Assembly: GCF_013423485.1 (NCBI RefSeq)
Contig: NZ_JABFFR010000007.1
Span: 124,001-188,000, forward strand
Direction of reading: 5' to 3'
DNA: 64,000 bases
Source: Azospirillum oleiclasticum
Lineage (GTDB): Bacteria > Pseudomonadota > Alphaproteobacteria > Azospirillales > Azospirillaceae
Shown here: positions 24,283 to 32,442 of the stretch, in pieces
Layout: every line of letters begins with the position of its first letter
Numbering within the stretch: position 1 is the first letter of the stretch
Notes under the pieces: model-generated
Told to the model about the DNA's origin: nothing
What the model saw: only the letters and a program-made list of their open reading frames with translations
Database searches by the model: none
Program-made: the position numbers and the translations under genes

Positions 24283-25026
24283 TTACTGGGCGGCGACGGT
24301 GGCGGGGGCTTGCGCCGGACGTCCCAGCCCGTCATCGACGATGCGCCCGTCGGACAGGCGCACCGTGCGGTCGCAGCTCCGCGCCAGCGCGTTGTCGTGG
24401 GTGATCAGGATCAGCGTGGTGCCGTTGCGCTCGGCCAGTTCGAACAGCAGCCGCACCACCTGGGCGCCGGTGTCGGCGTCGAGGTTGCCGGTCGGCTCGT
24501 CGGCCAGCAGCAGCGACGGTTCCGCCACGAAGGCGCGGGCCAACGCCACCCGCTGCTGTTCGCCACCGGACAGCTGGCCCGGATAGTGGGTCAGCCGGTG
24601 GCCCAGCCCCACCGCCTCCAGCCCCTTGCGGGCACGGTCGAAGGCGTCGGACGCCCCGGCGAACTCCAGCGGGATGGCGACATTCTCCAGCGCCGTCATG
24701 GTCGGCACGAGGTGGAAGGCCTGGAAGACGATTCCCACATGGTCGCGGCGGAAACGCGCCAGCCCGTCCTCGTTCAGCCCGGCGAACTCCTTCCCCGCCA
24801 CCGTGATGCGGCCGGAGGACGGACGTTCCAGCCCGGCCATGACCATCATCATGGTGGATTTGCCCGAGCCGGATGGTCCGACCACACCGATCCGCTCGCC
24901 ACGCGCGACGGAAAGATCAATTCCTCGCAGGATGTTGACGGGTCCGGCCCCGCTGTCCAATGTCAGGTGGACACCGGCCAGCTCGACGATCGGGAGGGCG
25001 GGGTCACTGGAACGGGATTGGGTCAT
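24283..25026 (-). CDS. ABC transporter ATP-binding protein (YbbA type)
   Basis: 247 residues from the ATG at 25026. Walker A GPSGSGKS, Q-loop IVFQAFHLVP, signature LSGGEQQRVALARAF, Walker B LLLADEPTGNLD: a complete LolD/MacB-type ATPase, working with the permease gene that follows 86 bases downstream. The start codon overlaps the tesA start on the other strand (CATG at 25024-25027), so each gene must have its promoter inside the other's coding sequence or use a shared short region. Confidence 0.93.
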   Translation of the reverse strand: MTQSRSSDPALPIVELAGVHLTLDSGAGPVNILRGIDLSVARGERIGVVGPSGSGKSTMMMVMAGLERPSSGRITVAGKEFAGLNEDGLARFRRDHVGIVFQAFHLVPTMTALENVAIPLEFAGASDAFDRARKGLEAVGLGHRLTHYPGQLSGGEQQRVALARAFVAEPSLLLADEPTGNLDADTGAQVVRLLFELAERNGTTLILITHDNALARSCDRTVRLSDGRIVDDGLGRPAQAPATVAAQ

Positions 25027-25729
25027 GGGTCTCTTCGGCACGCGGAAAGGCGACTCGGCATATGGCTTGGCGCGACGGCTTTTCAACGCGGCGCTGCCGG
25101 CGGTTCTTGTGGTGGCGGCCGGTGTGCTGGCGATGAGCACGGGCGGCGCCCTGGCGCGCGAACCGGTGCGCATCCTGGCGCTGGGCGACAGCCTGTCCGC
25201 CGGCTACGGACTGCCGCAATCGGCGGGCTTCACCGAGCAGCTGCAGAAGGCGCTGCGCGACCGCGGCCACGCCGTCACGATCATCAACGCCGGGGTCTCC
25301 GGCGACACCACCGCCGGCGGGCTGGCGCGGCTGGATTGGGCACTGGCCGACAAGCCGGACGCGGCGATCGTGGAGCTTGGCGCCAACGACATGCTGCGCG
25401 GGCTGGACCCGGCGGCGGCCAGGGCCAATCTGGACGCCATCCTCAAGCGGATGAAGGACCGTGGCATCCCTGTACTACTCACAGGAATGTACGCGTCCCC
25501 CGGCCTCGGCCGCACGTACGCGGAGAGCTTCAACGCCATGTATCCGGCGCTGGCGGAGAAGTACGCGGTACTATTGTACCCGTTCTTCCTGGACGGCGTC
25601 GCCACCGACCCGGCGCTGAACCAGGGCGACGGCATCCACCCCAACGCCGCCGGCGTGGCCGTGATCGTCGAGCGCATCCTGCCGCACGTCATCCGTCTGA
25701 TCGAAACCGCCACCTCCTCGAAAGGCTGA
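25025..25729 (+). CDS. tesA: Arylesterase / lysophospholipase, SGNH hydrolase (TesA-like)
   Basis: 234 residues. A signal peptide (residues about 18-40, LFNAALPAVLVVAAGVLA ending GGALA) exports it to the periplasm. The SGNH blocks are LALGDSLSAGYGL (Ser nucleophile), the glycine in INAGVSGDTTAGG, LGANDMLRG (Asn) and DGIHPNAAG (Asp-x-x-His). TesA-type enzymes hydrolyse acyl esters and lysophospholipids. The ATG at 25025 has only a weak ribosome site; a TTG at 25068 would also keep the signal peptide. It is divergent from the YbbA/YbbP genes, a common partnership, and six bases from the FIST gene. Confidence 0.92.
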   Translation: MGLFGTRKGDSAYGLARRLFNAALPAVLVVAAGVLAMSTGGALAREPVRILALGDSLSAGYGLPQSAGFTEQLQKALRDRGHAVTIINAGVSGDTTAGGLARLDWALADKPDAAIVELGANDMLRGLDPAAARANLDAILKRMKDRGIPVLLTGMYASPGLGRTYAESFNAMYPALAEKYAVLLYPFFLDGVATDPALNQGDGIHPNAAGVAVIVERILPHVIRLIETATSSKG

Positions 25730-25735
25730 TCGCCC

Positions 25736-26890
25736 ATGACCGACTCCGCGCGCTTCAAGGCCGCCACCGCCTCGGGCACGGAATGGAGCGCCATCGCCAA
25801 GGACTGCCTGGATCGGTTGGGCGATGTGGGTGGCTGCAACCTGGGCTTCCTGTACGTCACCGACGCGCTGGCCGACGACGCCACCAGCATCGTCACGCTG
25901 CTGCGCGGGGTCACCGGCATCCGCGACTGGGTGGGCACGGCGGGAATCGGCGTCTGCGGAACCGGGCGGGAGCTGTTCGACCAGCCCGCCATATCCGTGC
26001 TCTGCGCCACCCTGCCGGAGGATGGGTTCCGCCTGTTCCCCGTGCTGTCCGGCGACCTGGAGCCGATGCGGCGCATGGCCGGGGGCTGGCTCGACCGGCA
26101 TGGCGCGTCGCTGGCCCTGGTCCACGCCGACCCGCGCCACCAGCATGTCCCCGACATCCTGGGCGCGCTGGAGGAGGCGAGCGGCGCCTTCGTGGTGGGC
26201 GGGCTGACGTCGGCCCGCGGCCAGCTCTTCCCGCAATTCACCATCCCCGGCAACACCGCCACCATGGCCGCCGGGCCGGTGGCGGACGGCGGCGTGTCGG
26301 GTGTGCTCTTTGCCCCCGGCGTGGCGGTCGCCACGGGGCTGAGCCAGGGCTGCTCGCCCATCGGGCCGGTGCGCACCATCACCGCCTGCGAGGAGAATGT
26401 GCTGGTGGAGATCGACGGGCGCCCGGCGCTCGACGCCTTCAAGGAGGACATCGGCGACCTGCTGGCCCGCGACCTGCGCCGAGTCGCCGGCTACATCTTC
26501 GCCGGCCTGCCCATCGCCGGGTCGGACACCGGGGATTACCTGGTCCGCGACCTGATGGCGATCGACCCGCGCACCGGCTGGCTGGCCATCGCCGAGCGGG
26601 TGCAGCCGGGCCAGCGCGTGCTGTTCACCCGCCGCGACCGCGACAGCGCGGAGACCGACCTGCGCCGCATGCTGAAGGGCATGAAGCGCCGGCTGTCCGG
26701 GCCGCCCAAGGGCGGGATCTATGTGAGCTGCATCGCCCGCGGCCCCAACCTGTTCGGCAACGCCAGCGAGGAGATGACCATCATCCGCGAGGAGATCGGC
26801 GACGTGCCGCTGGCCGGCTTCTTCGCCAGCGGCGAGATTTCCCACGGCCGGCTTTACGGCTATACGGGTGTCCTCACGCTCTTCTGCTGA
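25736..26890 (+). CDS. FIST-domain sensory protein
   Basis: 384 residues with FIST_N (about 35-220; GTAGIGVCGTGRELFDQPAI) and FIST_C (about 235-365; GFFASGEISHGRLYGYTGVL at the end). FIST domains are predicted to bind small ligands such as amino acids and usually feed signal-transduction systems. Here no kinase or methyl-accepting protein is adjacent; the gene stands alone after tesA, with a six-base gap, so it may act as a free receptor. No signal peptide is present, indicating a cytoplasmic location. Confidence 0.88.
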   Translation: MTDSARFKAATASGTEWSAIAKDCLDRLGDVGGCNLGFLYVTDALADDATSIVTLLRGVTGIRDWVGTAGIGVCGTGRELFDQPAISVLCATLPEDGFRLFPVLSGDLEPMRRMAGGWLDRHGASLALVHADPRHQHVPDILGALEEASGAFVVGGLTSARGQLFPQFTIPGNTATMAAGPVADGGVSGVLFAPGVAVATGLSQGCSPIGPVRTITACEENVLVEIDGRPALDAFKEDIGDLLARDLRRVAGYIFAGLPIAGSDTGDYLVRDLMAIDPRTGWLAIAERVQPGQRVLFTRRDRDSAETDLRRMLKGMKRRLSGPPKGGIYVSCIARGPNLFGNASEEMTIIREEIGDVPLAGFFASGEISHGRLYGYTGVLTLFC

Positions 26891-26917
26891 GCCAAGCAAC
26901 GGTTGGGGACAAGGAAC

Positions 26918-27952
26918 ATGCAGCAGCGCCCGCTCGGCCGCACCAGCCTGACGGTCAGCGCCATCGGCCTGGGCACCATGACCTGGGGCACCCAGAACAC
27001 CGAGGCCGAGGCCCATGCCCAGATGGATCTGGCGCTGGACCGCGGCGTCACCTTCTGGGACACCGCGGAAATCTACGCCGTGCCGCCGACGGCCGAGACC
27101 TATGGCCGGACCGAGGCGATGATCGGCTCCTGGCTGGCCTCGCGCGGCGGGCGCGACCGGATCCTGCTGGCCAGCAAGGTGGCCGGCCCCGGCAGCCCCT
27201 GGATCCGCGACGGCAAGGCGCGGCTGGACCGCGCCAACATCCTGGCCGCGGTGGAGGGCAGCCTGACGCGGCTGCGCACCGATTACCTGGACCTCTACCA
27301 GCTCCACTGGCCCGACCGGGTGTCGGTGCGCTTCGGCCAGCGCAGCTACGACCACAAGCCCGAGCAGGACGGCGCCACCCTTGAGGAGTCGCTGTCGGCG
27401 CTGGACGAGCTGGTCAAGGCGGGCAAGGTGCGGGCGGTCGGCCTGTCGAACGAGACGCCGTGGGGCGTCATGACCTGCCTGCGGCTGGCGGAGACCAAGG
27501 GCCTGCCGCGCGTCGCCAGCGTGCAGAACGCCTACAGCCTGCTGAACCGCACCTACGAGAACGGGCTGGCCGAGGTGGGGCTGCGGGAGGATGTGGGGCT
27601 GCTCGCCTACGCGCCGATCGCGGCGGGAACCCTGTCCGGCAAATATCTGGACGGCGCCGCGCCCGCCGGCTCCCGCCGCTCCATCGACCCGCGGCGGTCG
27701 CGCTACGACAAGCCGAACGCCGACGCCGCCGTGCGCGCCTATATGGACATCGCGGCCCGGCACGGCCTGTCGGTGACGCAGATGGCGGTGGCCTTCGTGC
27801 TGCGCCAGCCCTTCGTGGCGTCGGCCATCGTCGGGGCGACCGGCCTGGAGCATCTGACCGCCCACATCGACGCGGCCGGGATCACCCTGCCCGACGCGGT
27901 GTTGACGGAGATCGAGGCGGTGCACGCCCGTAACCCCGATCCCTGCCCGTAA
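26918..27952 (+). CDS. NAD(P)H-dependent aldo/keto reductase (Tas-like)
   Basis: 344 residues. The AKR tetrad is visible: Asp and Tyr in WDTAEIYAVPP, Lys in LLASKVAGP, His in LYQLHWPD; the NADPH-binding end includes SAIVGATGLEHL. The N-terminus (PLGRTSLTVSAIGLGTMTWG) and the AETYGRTEAMIG insert resemble E. coli Tas. The ATG at 26918 follows AAGGA by three to eight bases and is chosen over an upstream TTG. Physiological substrate unknown; such enzymes reduce aldehydes and ketones in detoxification. Confidence 0.92.
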   Translation: MQQRPLGRTSLTVSAIGLGTMTWGTQNTEAEAHAQMDLALDRGVTFWDTAEIYAVPPTAETYGRTEAMIGSWLASRGGRDRILLASKVAGPGSPWIRDGKARLDRANILAAVEGSLTRLRTDYLDLYQLHWPDRVSVRFGQRSYDHKPEQDGATLEESLSALDELVKAGKVRAVGLSNETPWGVMTCLRLAETKGLPRVASVQNAYSLLNRTYENGLAEVGLREDVGLLAYAPIAAGTLSGKYLDGAAPAGSRRSIDPRRSRYDKPNADAAVRAYMDIAARHGLSVTQMAVAFVLRQPFVASAIVGATGLEHLTAHIDAAGITLPDAVLTEIEAVHARNPDPCP

Positions 27953-27966
27953 GCCGAACAGGACCC

Positions 27967-28506
27967 ATGCTCCGTCTCTTCGTGGCGCTCGACTTTCCGG
28001 ACGACATCCGCCGGCGGCTCGCCGGCCTTGGCGGCGGGGTGCCGGGCGCCCGCTGGACGGAGGAGGAGAACCTGCACCTCACCCTGCGCTTCATCGGCGA
28101 GGTGCCGGACGACATGGCGGGCGACATCGACGCCGCACTGGCCGGCGTCACGGCACCCGCCTTCGACCTGACGCTGGACGGGGTGGGCGTCTTCGGCGCC
28201 GGCCGGGCATCCCGCGTGCTGTGGGCGGGGGTGGAGCGCAGCGAGCCGCTGATCCATCTCCAGTCGAAGATCGAGTCGGCTCTGGTGCGCGCCGGCTTGG
28301 CGCCGGAGGAGCGCAAGTTCACCCCGCACGTGACGCTCGCCCGGCTGAAGGACGCGCCGCAGGACCGCATCGGCCGTTTCATCGCCGAGCGCGGCCTGTT
28401 CCGCGCCGGCCCTTTTCCCATCGACCAGTTCACCCTCTACCGCAGCCACCTCGGCCGCACCGGGCCGGTGTACGAGGCGGTGGCGGAGTACAGGCTGGAC
28501 GGCTGA
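27967..28506 (+). CDS. thpR: RNA 2',3'-cyclic phosphodiesterase
   Basis: 179 residues, the usual length. The two HxTx catalytic motifs of the 2H phosphoesterase family are HLTLRF (about 39-44) and HVTLAR (about 120-125). The enzyme opens 2',3'-cyclic phosphate ends of RNA to 2'-phosphate; the biological role in bacteria is unsettled. It lies 14 bases after the aldo/keto reductase gene and is probably cotranscribed with it. Confidence 0.93.
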   Translation: MLRLFVALDFPDDIRRRLAGLGGGVPGARWTEEENLHLTLRFIGEVPDDMAGDIDAALAGVTAPAFDLTLDGVGVFGAGRASRVLWAGVERSEPLIHLQSKIESALVRAGLAPEERKFTPHVTLARLKDAPQDRIGRFIAERGLFRAGPFPIDQFTLYRSHLGRTGPVYEAVAEYRLDG

Positions 28507-28588
28507 CGCCCAGGCCGCTCCACCGCCCGGATGATGGGAATCCCCCGGGCCGTCACCATCTACAGGGCTCGCGTCCCGTTTCGAGAGT

Positions 28589-29251
28589 GTGACCGTGATC
28601 CGCCGCTTCCTCACCGCAACCGCCCTCGCCCTCGCAGCGTCGCTCACCGCACCCGCCGCCCACGCCGCCACCCCGGCGGCACCCCCGGCCCTCTCCGCCC
28701 AGGACCGCAGCGACATCGCGCGGGTGGAGGAGCATCTGAATGCGGTGAAGACGCTGCAGTCGAAGTTCGTGCAGGTGGCCCCCGACGGGCGGCAGGCGAC
28801 CGGCACCTTCTACCTGTCGCGGCCCGGAAGGATGCGGCTGGAGTACGACGCGCCGGTGCGCGACTTCATCGTCGCCGACGGGCTGTTCCTCTTCTATTGG
28901 GACGCGGACATGCGCCAGCAGTCGAGCACGCCGATCGGTTCCACCCTGGCCGATTTCATCCTGCGCAAGGACATCCGGCTGTCGGGCGACGTCACGGTGA
29001 AGGAGGTCGACCGCGCCGACGGCGTGCTGGAGATCACGCTCTTCGAGACCAAGGACGCCGGCAAGGGCAGCCTGACCCTGGTCTTCCAGGACAAGCCGCT
29101 GCAACTGCGCAAGTGGCGGGTGCTCGACGCGCAGGGGCTGACGACCGAGGTCGGGCTGATCAACCCGCGGGCCGGGGTGCCGCTGGACCGTGACCTGTTC
29201 TATTTCCGCGAGCCGGGCCGCGACCGCGACCAGCTCAACAACCCGCGGTGA
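28589..29251 (+). CDS. LolA-like outer-membrane lipoprotein carrier family protein
   Basis: 220 residues. Signal peptide at residues 1-27 (RRFLTATALALAASLTAPAAHA), then the LolA beta-barrel domain: VKTLQSKFVQVAPDGRQATG, TFYLSRPGRMRLEYD, and IVADGLFLFYWD. LolA ferries lipoproteins across the periplasm from LolCDE to the outer membrane; this could be the main LolA or a paralogue, since no other lol gene is in the window. The start is a GTG at 28589; a second GTG at 28595 would remove two residues. The next gene begins at or just after its stop. Confidence 0.88.
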   Translation: MTVIRRFLTATALALAASLTAPAAHAATPAAPPALSAQDRSDIARVEEHLNAVKTLQSKFVQVAPDGRQATGTFYLSRPGRMRLEYDAPVRDFIVADGLFLFYWDADMRQQSSTPIGSTLADFILRKDIRLSGDVTVKEVDRADGVLEITLFETKDAGKGSLTLVFQDKPLQLRKWRVLDAQGLTTEVGLINPRAGVPLDRDLFYFREPGRDRDQLNNPR

Positions 29252-29259
29252 CCCTCGCC

Positions 29260-30021
29260 ATGGCCCGCCCACCCCTGATCGGCATTCCCTGCTGCGCCCG
29301 CACCCTCGGCGCCCACCCCTTCCACATCGCCGGGGACAAATACATCCGCGCCGTCTCCGACGGGGCCGGCGCCCTGCCGCTTCTGGTGCCGGCTCTGGGC
29401 GGGTCCATAGACCCGGTGGATCTGCTGTCCCGGCTGGACGGGCTGATGCTGACCGGAAGCCCCTCCAATGTGGAGCCGCGGCATTATGGCGGGCCGGCGA
29501 GTGCCGAGGGCACGCTGCACGACGCCGAGCGCGACGCCACCACACTGCCCCTGATCCGCGCGGCGCTGGACGCCGGCGTGCCGCTGCTCGGCATCTGCCG
29601 GGGGTTCCAGGAGCTGAACGTGGCGCTGGGCGGCACGCTGCACCAGCGGGTGCAGGAGGTGCCCGGCATGCTGGACCATCGGGAGGACAAGACCGCCCCG
29701 GTGGAGGTGCAGTACGCCAAGGCGCACCCGGTGCGGCTGGCCGCCGGCGGGCTGCTGGCCCGCATCACCGGGCGGGAGGAGCTGCGGGTCAACTCGGTCC
29801 ACGCGCAGGGCATCGACCGTCTGGCTCCCGGCCTCTTGGTGGAGGCCACCGCCCCCGACGGGCTGGTGGAGGCGGTGCGGGTCGAGGGTGTGCCGGCCTT
29901 CGCGCTGGCCGTGCAGTGGCACCCGGAGTGGCGCTTCTGGGAGGACCCGCCGTCGGCGGCACTCTTCGCGTCCTTCGGAGACGCGGCGCGCGTGCACGCG
30001 GAAAGCCACGGGCGGGGTTGA
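29260..30021 (+). CDS. Class-I glutamine amidotransferase-like gamma-glutamyl hydrolase (PuuD type)
   Basis: 253 residues from the ATG at 29260 (a GTG at 29248 overlapping the previous stop is the alternative). The nucleophile elbow is LGICRGFQELN, and the His-Glu dyad is AVQWHPEW; GSPSNVEPRHYGG forms the oxyanion side. Peptidase C26 enzymes of this group split gamma-glutamyl-GABA or related gamma-glutamyl amides in putrescine breakdown. No other puu gene is nearby, so the substrate is left open. Confidence 0.88.
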   Translation: MARPPLIGIPCCARTLGAHPFHIAGDKYIRAVSDGAGALPLLVPALGGSIDPVDLLSRLDGLMLTGSPSNVEPRHYGGPASAEGTLHDAERDATTLPLIRAALDAGVPLLGICRGFQELNVALGGTLHQRVQEVPGMLDHREDKTAPVEVQYAKAHPVRLAAGGLLARITGREELRVNSVHAQGIDRLAPGLLVEATAPDGLVEAVRVEGVPAFALAVQWHPEWRFWEDPPSAALFASFGDAARVHAESHGRG

Positions 30022-30054
30022 CCCGGCCCGTGGCCACAAACCGTCGGTCGCTGG

Positions 30055-30561
30055 TCAGCCGGCCTTCGACATCCGGCGCAGGAAGTCGATGAGCTGGGCC
30101 TGCTCCTCCTTGGAGAGGTCCTTGACCATCGACTGGTCGTGCGCCTTGACGCGCGGGATCAGCTCTTCCATCAGGCGCTGGCCTTCCGGGCTGAGCCGCA
30201 GCGCGTAGGACCGCCGGTCGTTGGGCGAGGGCGCGCGCACGACGAGGCCGCGCGACTCCAGCCGGTCGATCACGGCGACCATGGTCGAGCGGTCGATACC
30301 GACGGCGGAGCCGAGGTCCGACTGGCTCAGGCCCTCGTTCTCCTTGATCATGATCAGCACGCCGAACTGGCCGGGCGTGATGTCGTGCGGAGCGACGGCG
30401 CTCTGGAAGTTCTGGAACAGGGCCACCTGCGCCTTGCGCAGGTTGTAGCCGACCAGTTCCGGCAGCGGCCCGAGGGCCAGCCGGCCATTCTTGCCCGTGC
30501 GCTGGCGCGCGCGCCGTTCGCCCTGGGCGGTGGGATCATTCTCAGTCAACGGTGTGACCAC
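30055..30561 (-). CDS. MarR-family transcriptional regulator
   Basis: 168 residues with the winged helix at about 55-125: LSQSDLGSAVGIDRSTMVAVIDRLESRG is the recognition region (shown here only by its ends), and the wing is APSPNDRRSYALRLS. The start is a GTG at 30561. The first 30 residues are polar and basic and probably disordered. Divergent from an FAH-family hydrolase gene across a 331-base gap with a candidate dyad, so it may control itself and that gene. MarR proteins of this kind often sense aromatic compounds. Confidence 0.88.
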   Translation of the reverse strand: MVTPLTENDPTAQGERRARQRTGKNGRLALGPLPELVGYNLRKAQVALFQNFQSAVAPHDITPGQFGVLIMIKENEGLSQSDLGSAVGIDRSTMVAVIDRLESRGLVVRAPSPNDRRSYALRLSPEGQRLMEELIPRVKAHDQSMVKDLSKEEQAQLIDFLRRMSKAG

Positions 30562-30892
30562 GCGGTTTTTTTCGAGGTTTCTGATTGACGACTTAAAATG
30601 CTTGGCTGTGCCGCCTTTGTCAGCAAAAAGAGTAATCCCCTGCCGATTGGCATATCACGTATACCCCAAACGCATTGGTGGCGCCAGTCTCTGCCACCAT
30701 TTCGCCGTGAATCGGGGTTGCCGGCCGGACATCCGGGGTACCGAACGCACCGGCTGCGGACAGCGGGCATGGCGAAAGGATCGCCGCGTCGCGAATCAGC
30801 CGCACGGCCGCGGCGCAGACCCTTGGCAAAGGCGGGCCGGGCGGGATACCCATAGCGGATCGTTCGTCCCATCCGCGCTCCGGAGCCGTTCC
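30562..30892. other. 331-base intergenic region between marR-type and FAH-family genes
   Basis: The part next to the marR-type gene (30562-30680) is much more AT-rich than the rest of the window and carries a dyad (30647-30669); the other half is GC-rich without a clear element. Short open frames through it have no family resemblance and atypical composition, so I call no gene. A weak -35-like TTGGCA with a poor -10 lies about 70 bases before the FAH ATG. Confidence 0.5.
30647..30669. promoter_or_regulatory. Candidate MarR-type operator
   Basis: Dyad TTGG-N2-TAT-N5-ATA-N2-CCAA over 23 bases, 86 bases upstream of the marR-type start and in the AT-rich half of the gap. Size and symmetry suit a MarR dimer; this is inferred. 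Confidence 0.4.
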
Positions 30893-31576
30893 ATGGCCTA
30901 CGCGTTCCCCTTGTGGCCCCAGCCCGTCGTTCCGGTGGAGGGCGGTGACCCTTTCCCGGTGCGCCGTATCTATTGCGTCGGCCGCAACTACGCCGCCCAC
31001 GCGCGCGAGATGGGCTCCGACCCCGACCGCGAGCCGCCGTTCTTCTTCATGAAGCCGGCCGACGCCATCGTGCCGGATGGCGCCACCATCCCCTACCCGC
31101 CCAAGACCAAGAACCTGCATCACGAGATCGAGCTGGTCGCCGCCATCGGCAAGGGCGGTCGCGACATCCCGGTGGAGTCGGCGCTGGACCATGTGTTCGG
31201 TTACGCGGTCGGGCTCGACATGACCCGGCGCGACCTGCAGAACGCCGCCAAGAAGGAGGGCAAGCCCTGGGACATGGGCAAGGGCTTCGACCAGTCCGCC
31301 CCCTGCTCCGCCATCCGCCGCGCCGCCGACATCGGCCACCCGTCCAAGGGCACCATCCAAGTGACCGTCAACGGCGAGCTGCGCCAGACCGGTGACCTTT
31401 CCGACCTCATCTGGTCGGTGGCGGAAACCGTCTCCTACCTGTCCGGCCTCGTGGAGCTGCAGCCCGGCGACCTGATCTACACCGGCACGCCGGAGGGCGT
31501 GGCGGCGGTGGTGGCCGGCGACCGGCTGGACGGCTCGGTCGAGGGTGTGGGCACGCTGACCGTCACCTACGCTTGA
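30893..31576 (+). CDS. Fumarylacetoacetate hydrolase (FAH) family protein
   Basis: 227 residues. The FAH fold signature begins at IYCVGRNYAAHAREMG, with the metal ligands in HHEIELVAAIG and GYAVGLDMTRRD, and ends GDLIYTGTPEGVAAV. Family members hydrolyse C-C bonds or decarboxylate oxaloacetate and acylpyruvates; this short form is most like acylpyruvases. Its partner across the gap is a MarR regulator. The ATG at 30893 is followed directly by the conserved N-terminus. Confidence 0.9.
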   Translation: MAYAFPLWPQPVVPVEGGDPFPVRRIYCVGRNYAAHAREMGSDPDREPPFFFMKPADAIVPDGATIPYPPKTKNLHHEIELVAAIGKGGRDIPVESALDHVFGYAVGLDMTRRDLQNAAKKEGKPWDMGKGFDQSAPCSAIRRAADIGHPSKGTIQVTVNGELRQTGDLSDLIWSVAETVSYLSGLVELQPGDLIYTGTPEGVAAVVAGDRLDGSVEGVGTLTVTYA

Positions 31577-31593
31577 ACCGAAGGAGCCCCGCG

Positions 31594-32388
31594 GTGCGGA
31601 TCGCCACCTGGAACATCAATTCGGTCCGCATGCGGCTGGGCCTGCTGCTGAAGCTGATCGAGGAGGAGGCGCCGGACGTCGTCTGCCTCCAGGAGACGAA
31701 GACGGTCGACGCCGACTTCCCCCTCGCCCCCTTGGCGGAGCGTGGCTACGCCCACGCCCACATCCACGGGATGAAGAGCTACAACGGCGTCGCGATCCTG
31801 TCGCGCCTGCCGCTGGAGGCGACGGCGGTGCAGCACTGGTGCGACCGGGAGGATTGCCGCCACGCCCTGGCCATGCTGCCCGGCGGCATCGAGCTGCACT
31901 GCGTCTACATCCCCGCCGGCGGCGACATCCCCGACCCCGCGGTCAACGACAAGTTCGCCCACAAGCTGCGCTTCCTGGACGACATGACGGCGTGGCTGGC
32001 GGAACACCGCAGCCCCGACCGGCCGATGGTGCTGGTCGGCGACCTCAACATCGCGCCGCTGGAAGCCGACGTGTGGAGCCACAAGGAACTGCTGTCCGTC
32101 GTCTCCCACACCCCCATCGAGGTGGAGAAGCTGGGCGCCATGCAGCGTTCCGCCGGCTGGGTCGACGCCATGCGCCACTTCGTGCCGGAGACGGAGAAGC
32201 TCTACACCTGGTGGAGCTACCGCGCCCGCGACTGGGCCGCGTCGGACCGCGGCCGCCGCCTCGACCACATCTGGGTGACCCCGCCGCTGAAGCCCGCCCT
32301 GACCGGCATCAAGGTCCTGCGCGACGCCCGCGGCTGGGAACCGAAGCCGTCCGACCATGTGCCGGTGATCGTCGATCTGGCGGTGTGA
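31594..32388 (+). CDS. xthA: Exodeoxyribonuclease III
   Basis: 264 residues from the GTG at 31594, chosen because AAGGAG stands eight bases upstream. Motifs: RIATWNINSVR, VCLQETKT (metal-binding Glu), GDLNIAP, and the terminal SDHVPV with the catalytic His. It cuts 5' to abasic sites and degrades 3' ends, complementing nth. It follows the FAH gene by 17 bases, so the two may be cotranscribed. A hairpin with a T-run follows. Confidence 0.96.
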   Translation: MRIATWNINSVRMRLGLLLKLIEEEAPDVVCLQETKTVDADFPLAPLAERGYAHAHIHGMKSYNGVAILSRLPLEATAVQHWCDREDCRHALAMLPGGIELHCVYIPAGGDIPDPAVNDKFAHKLRFLDDMTAWLAEHRSPDRPMVLVGDLNIAPLEADVWSHKELLSVVSHTPIEVEKLGAMQRSAGWVDAMRHFVPETEKLYTWWSYRARDWAASDRGRRLDHIWVTPPLKPALTGIKVLRDARGWEPKPSDHVPVIVDLAV

Positions 32389-32395
32389 GGTGGCC

Positions 32396-32430
32396 GGCGT
32401 CGGGCTCCCCCCCGGGGCCCAACGCCTTTT
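32396..32430 (+). terminator. Intrinsic terminator after xthA
   Basis: Stem GGCGT-C-GGGC / GCCC-A-ACGCC with one mismatch and an 11-base loop, followed by TTTT at 32427-32430. Confidence 0.7.
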
Positions 32431-32442
32431 CCCCGTCCCGCG

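Noticed and set aside
30598..30855. Possible small gene of 85 codons in the marR/FAH gap
   Set aside because: No ribosome site, mixed AT- and GC-rich halves, no family resemblance.
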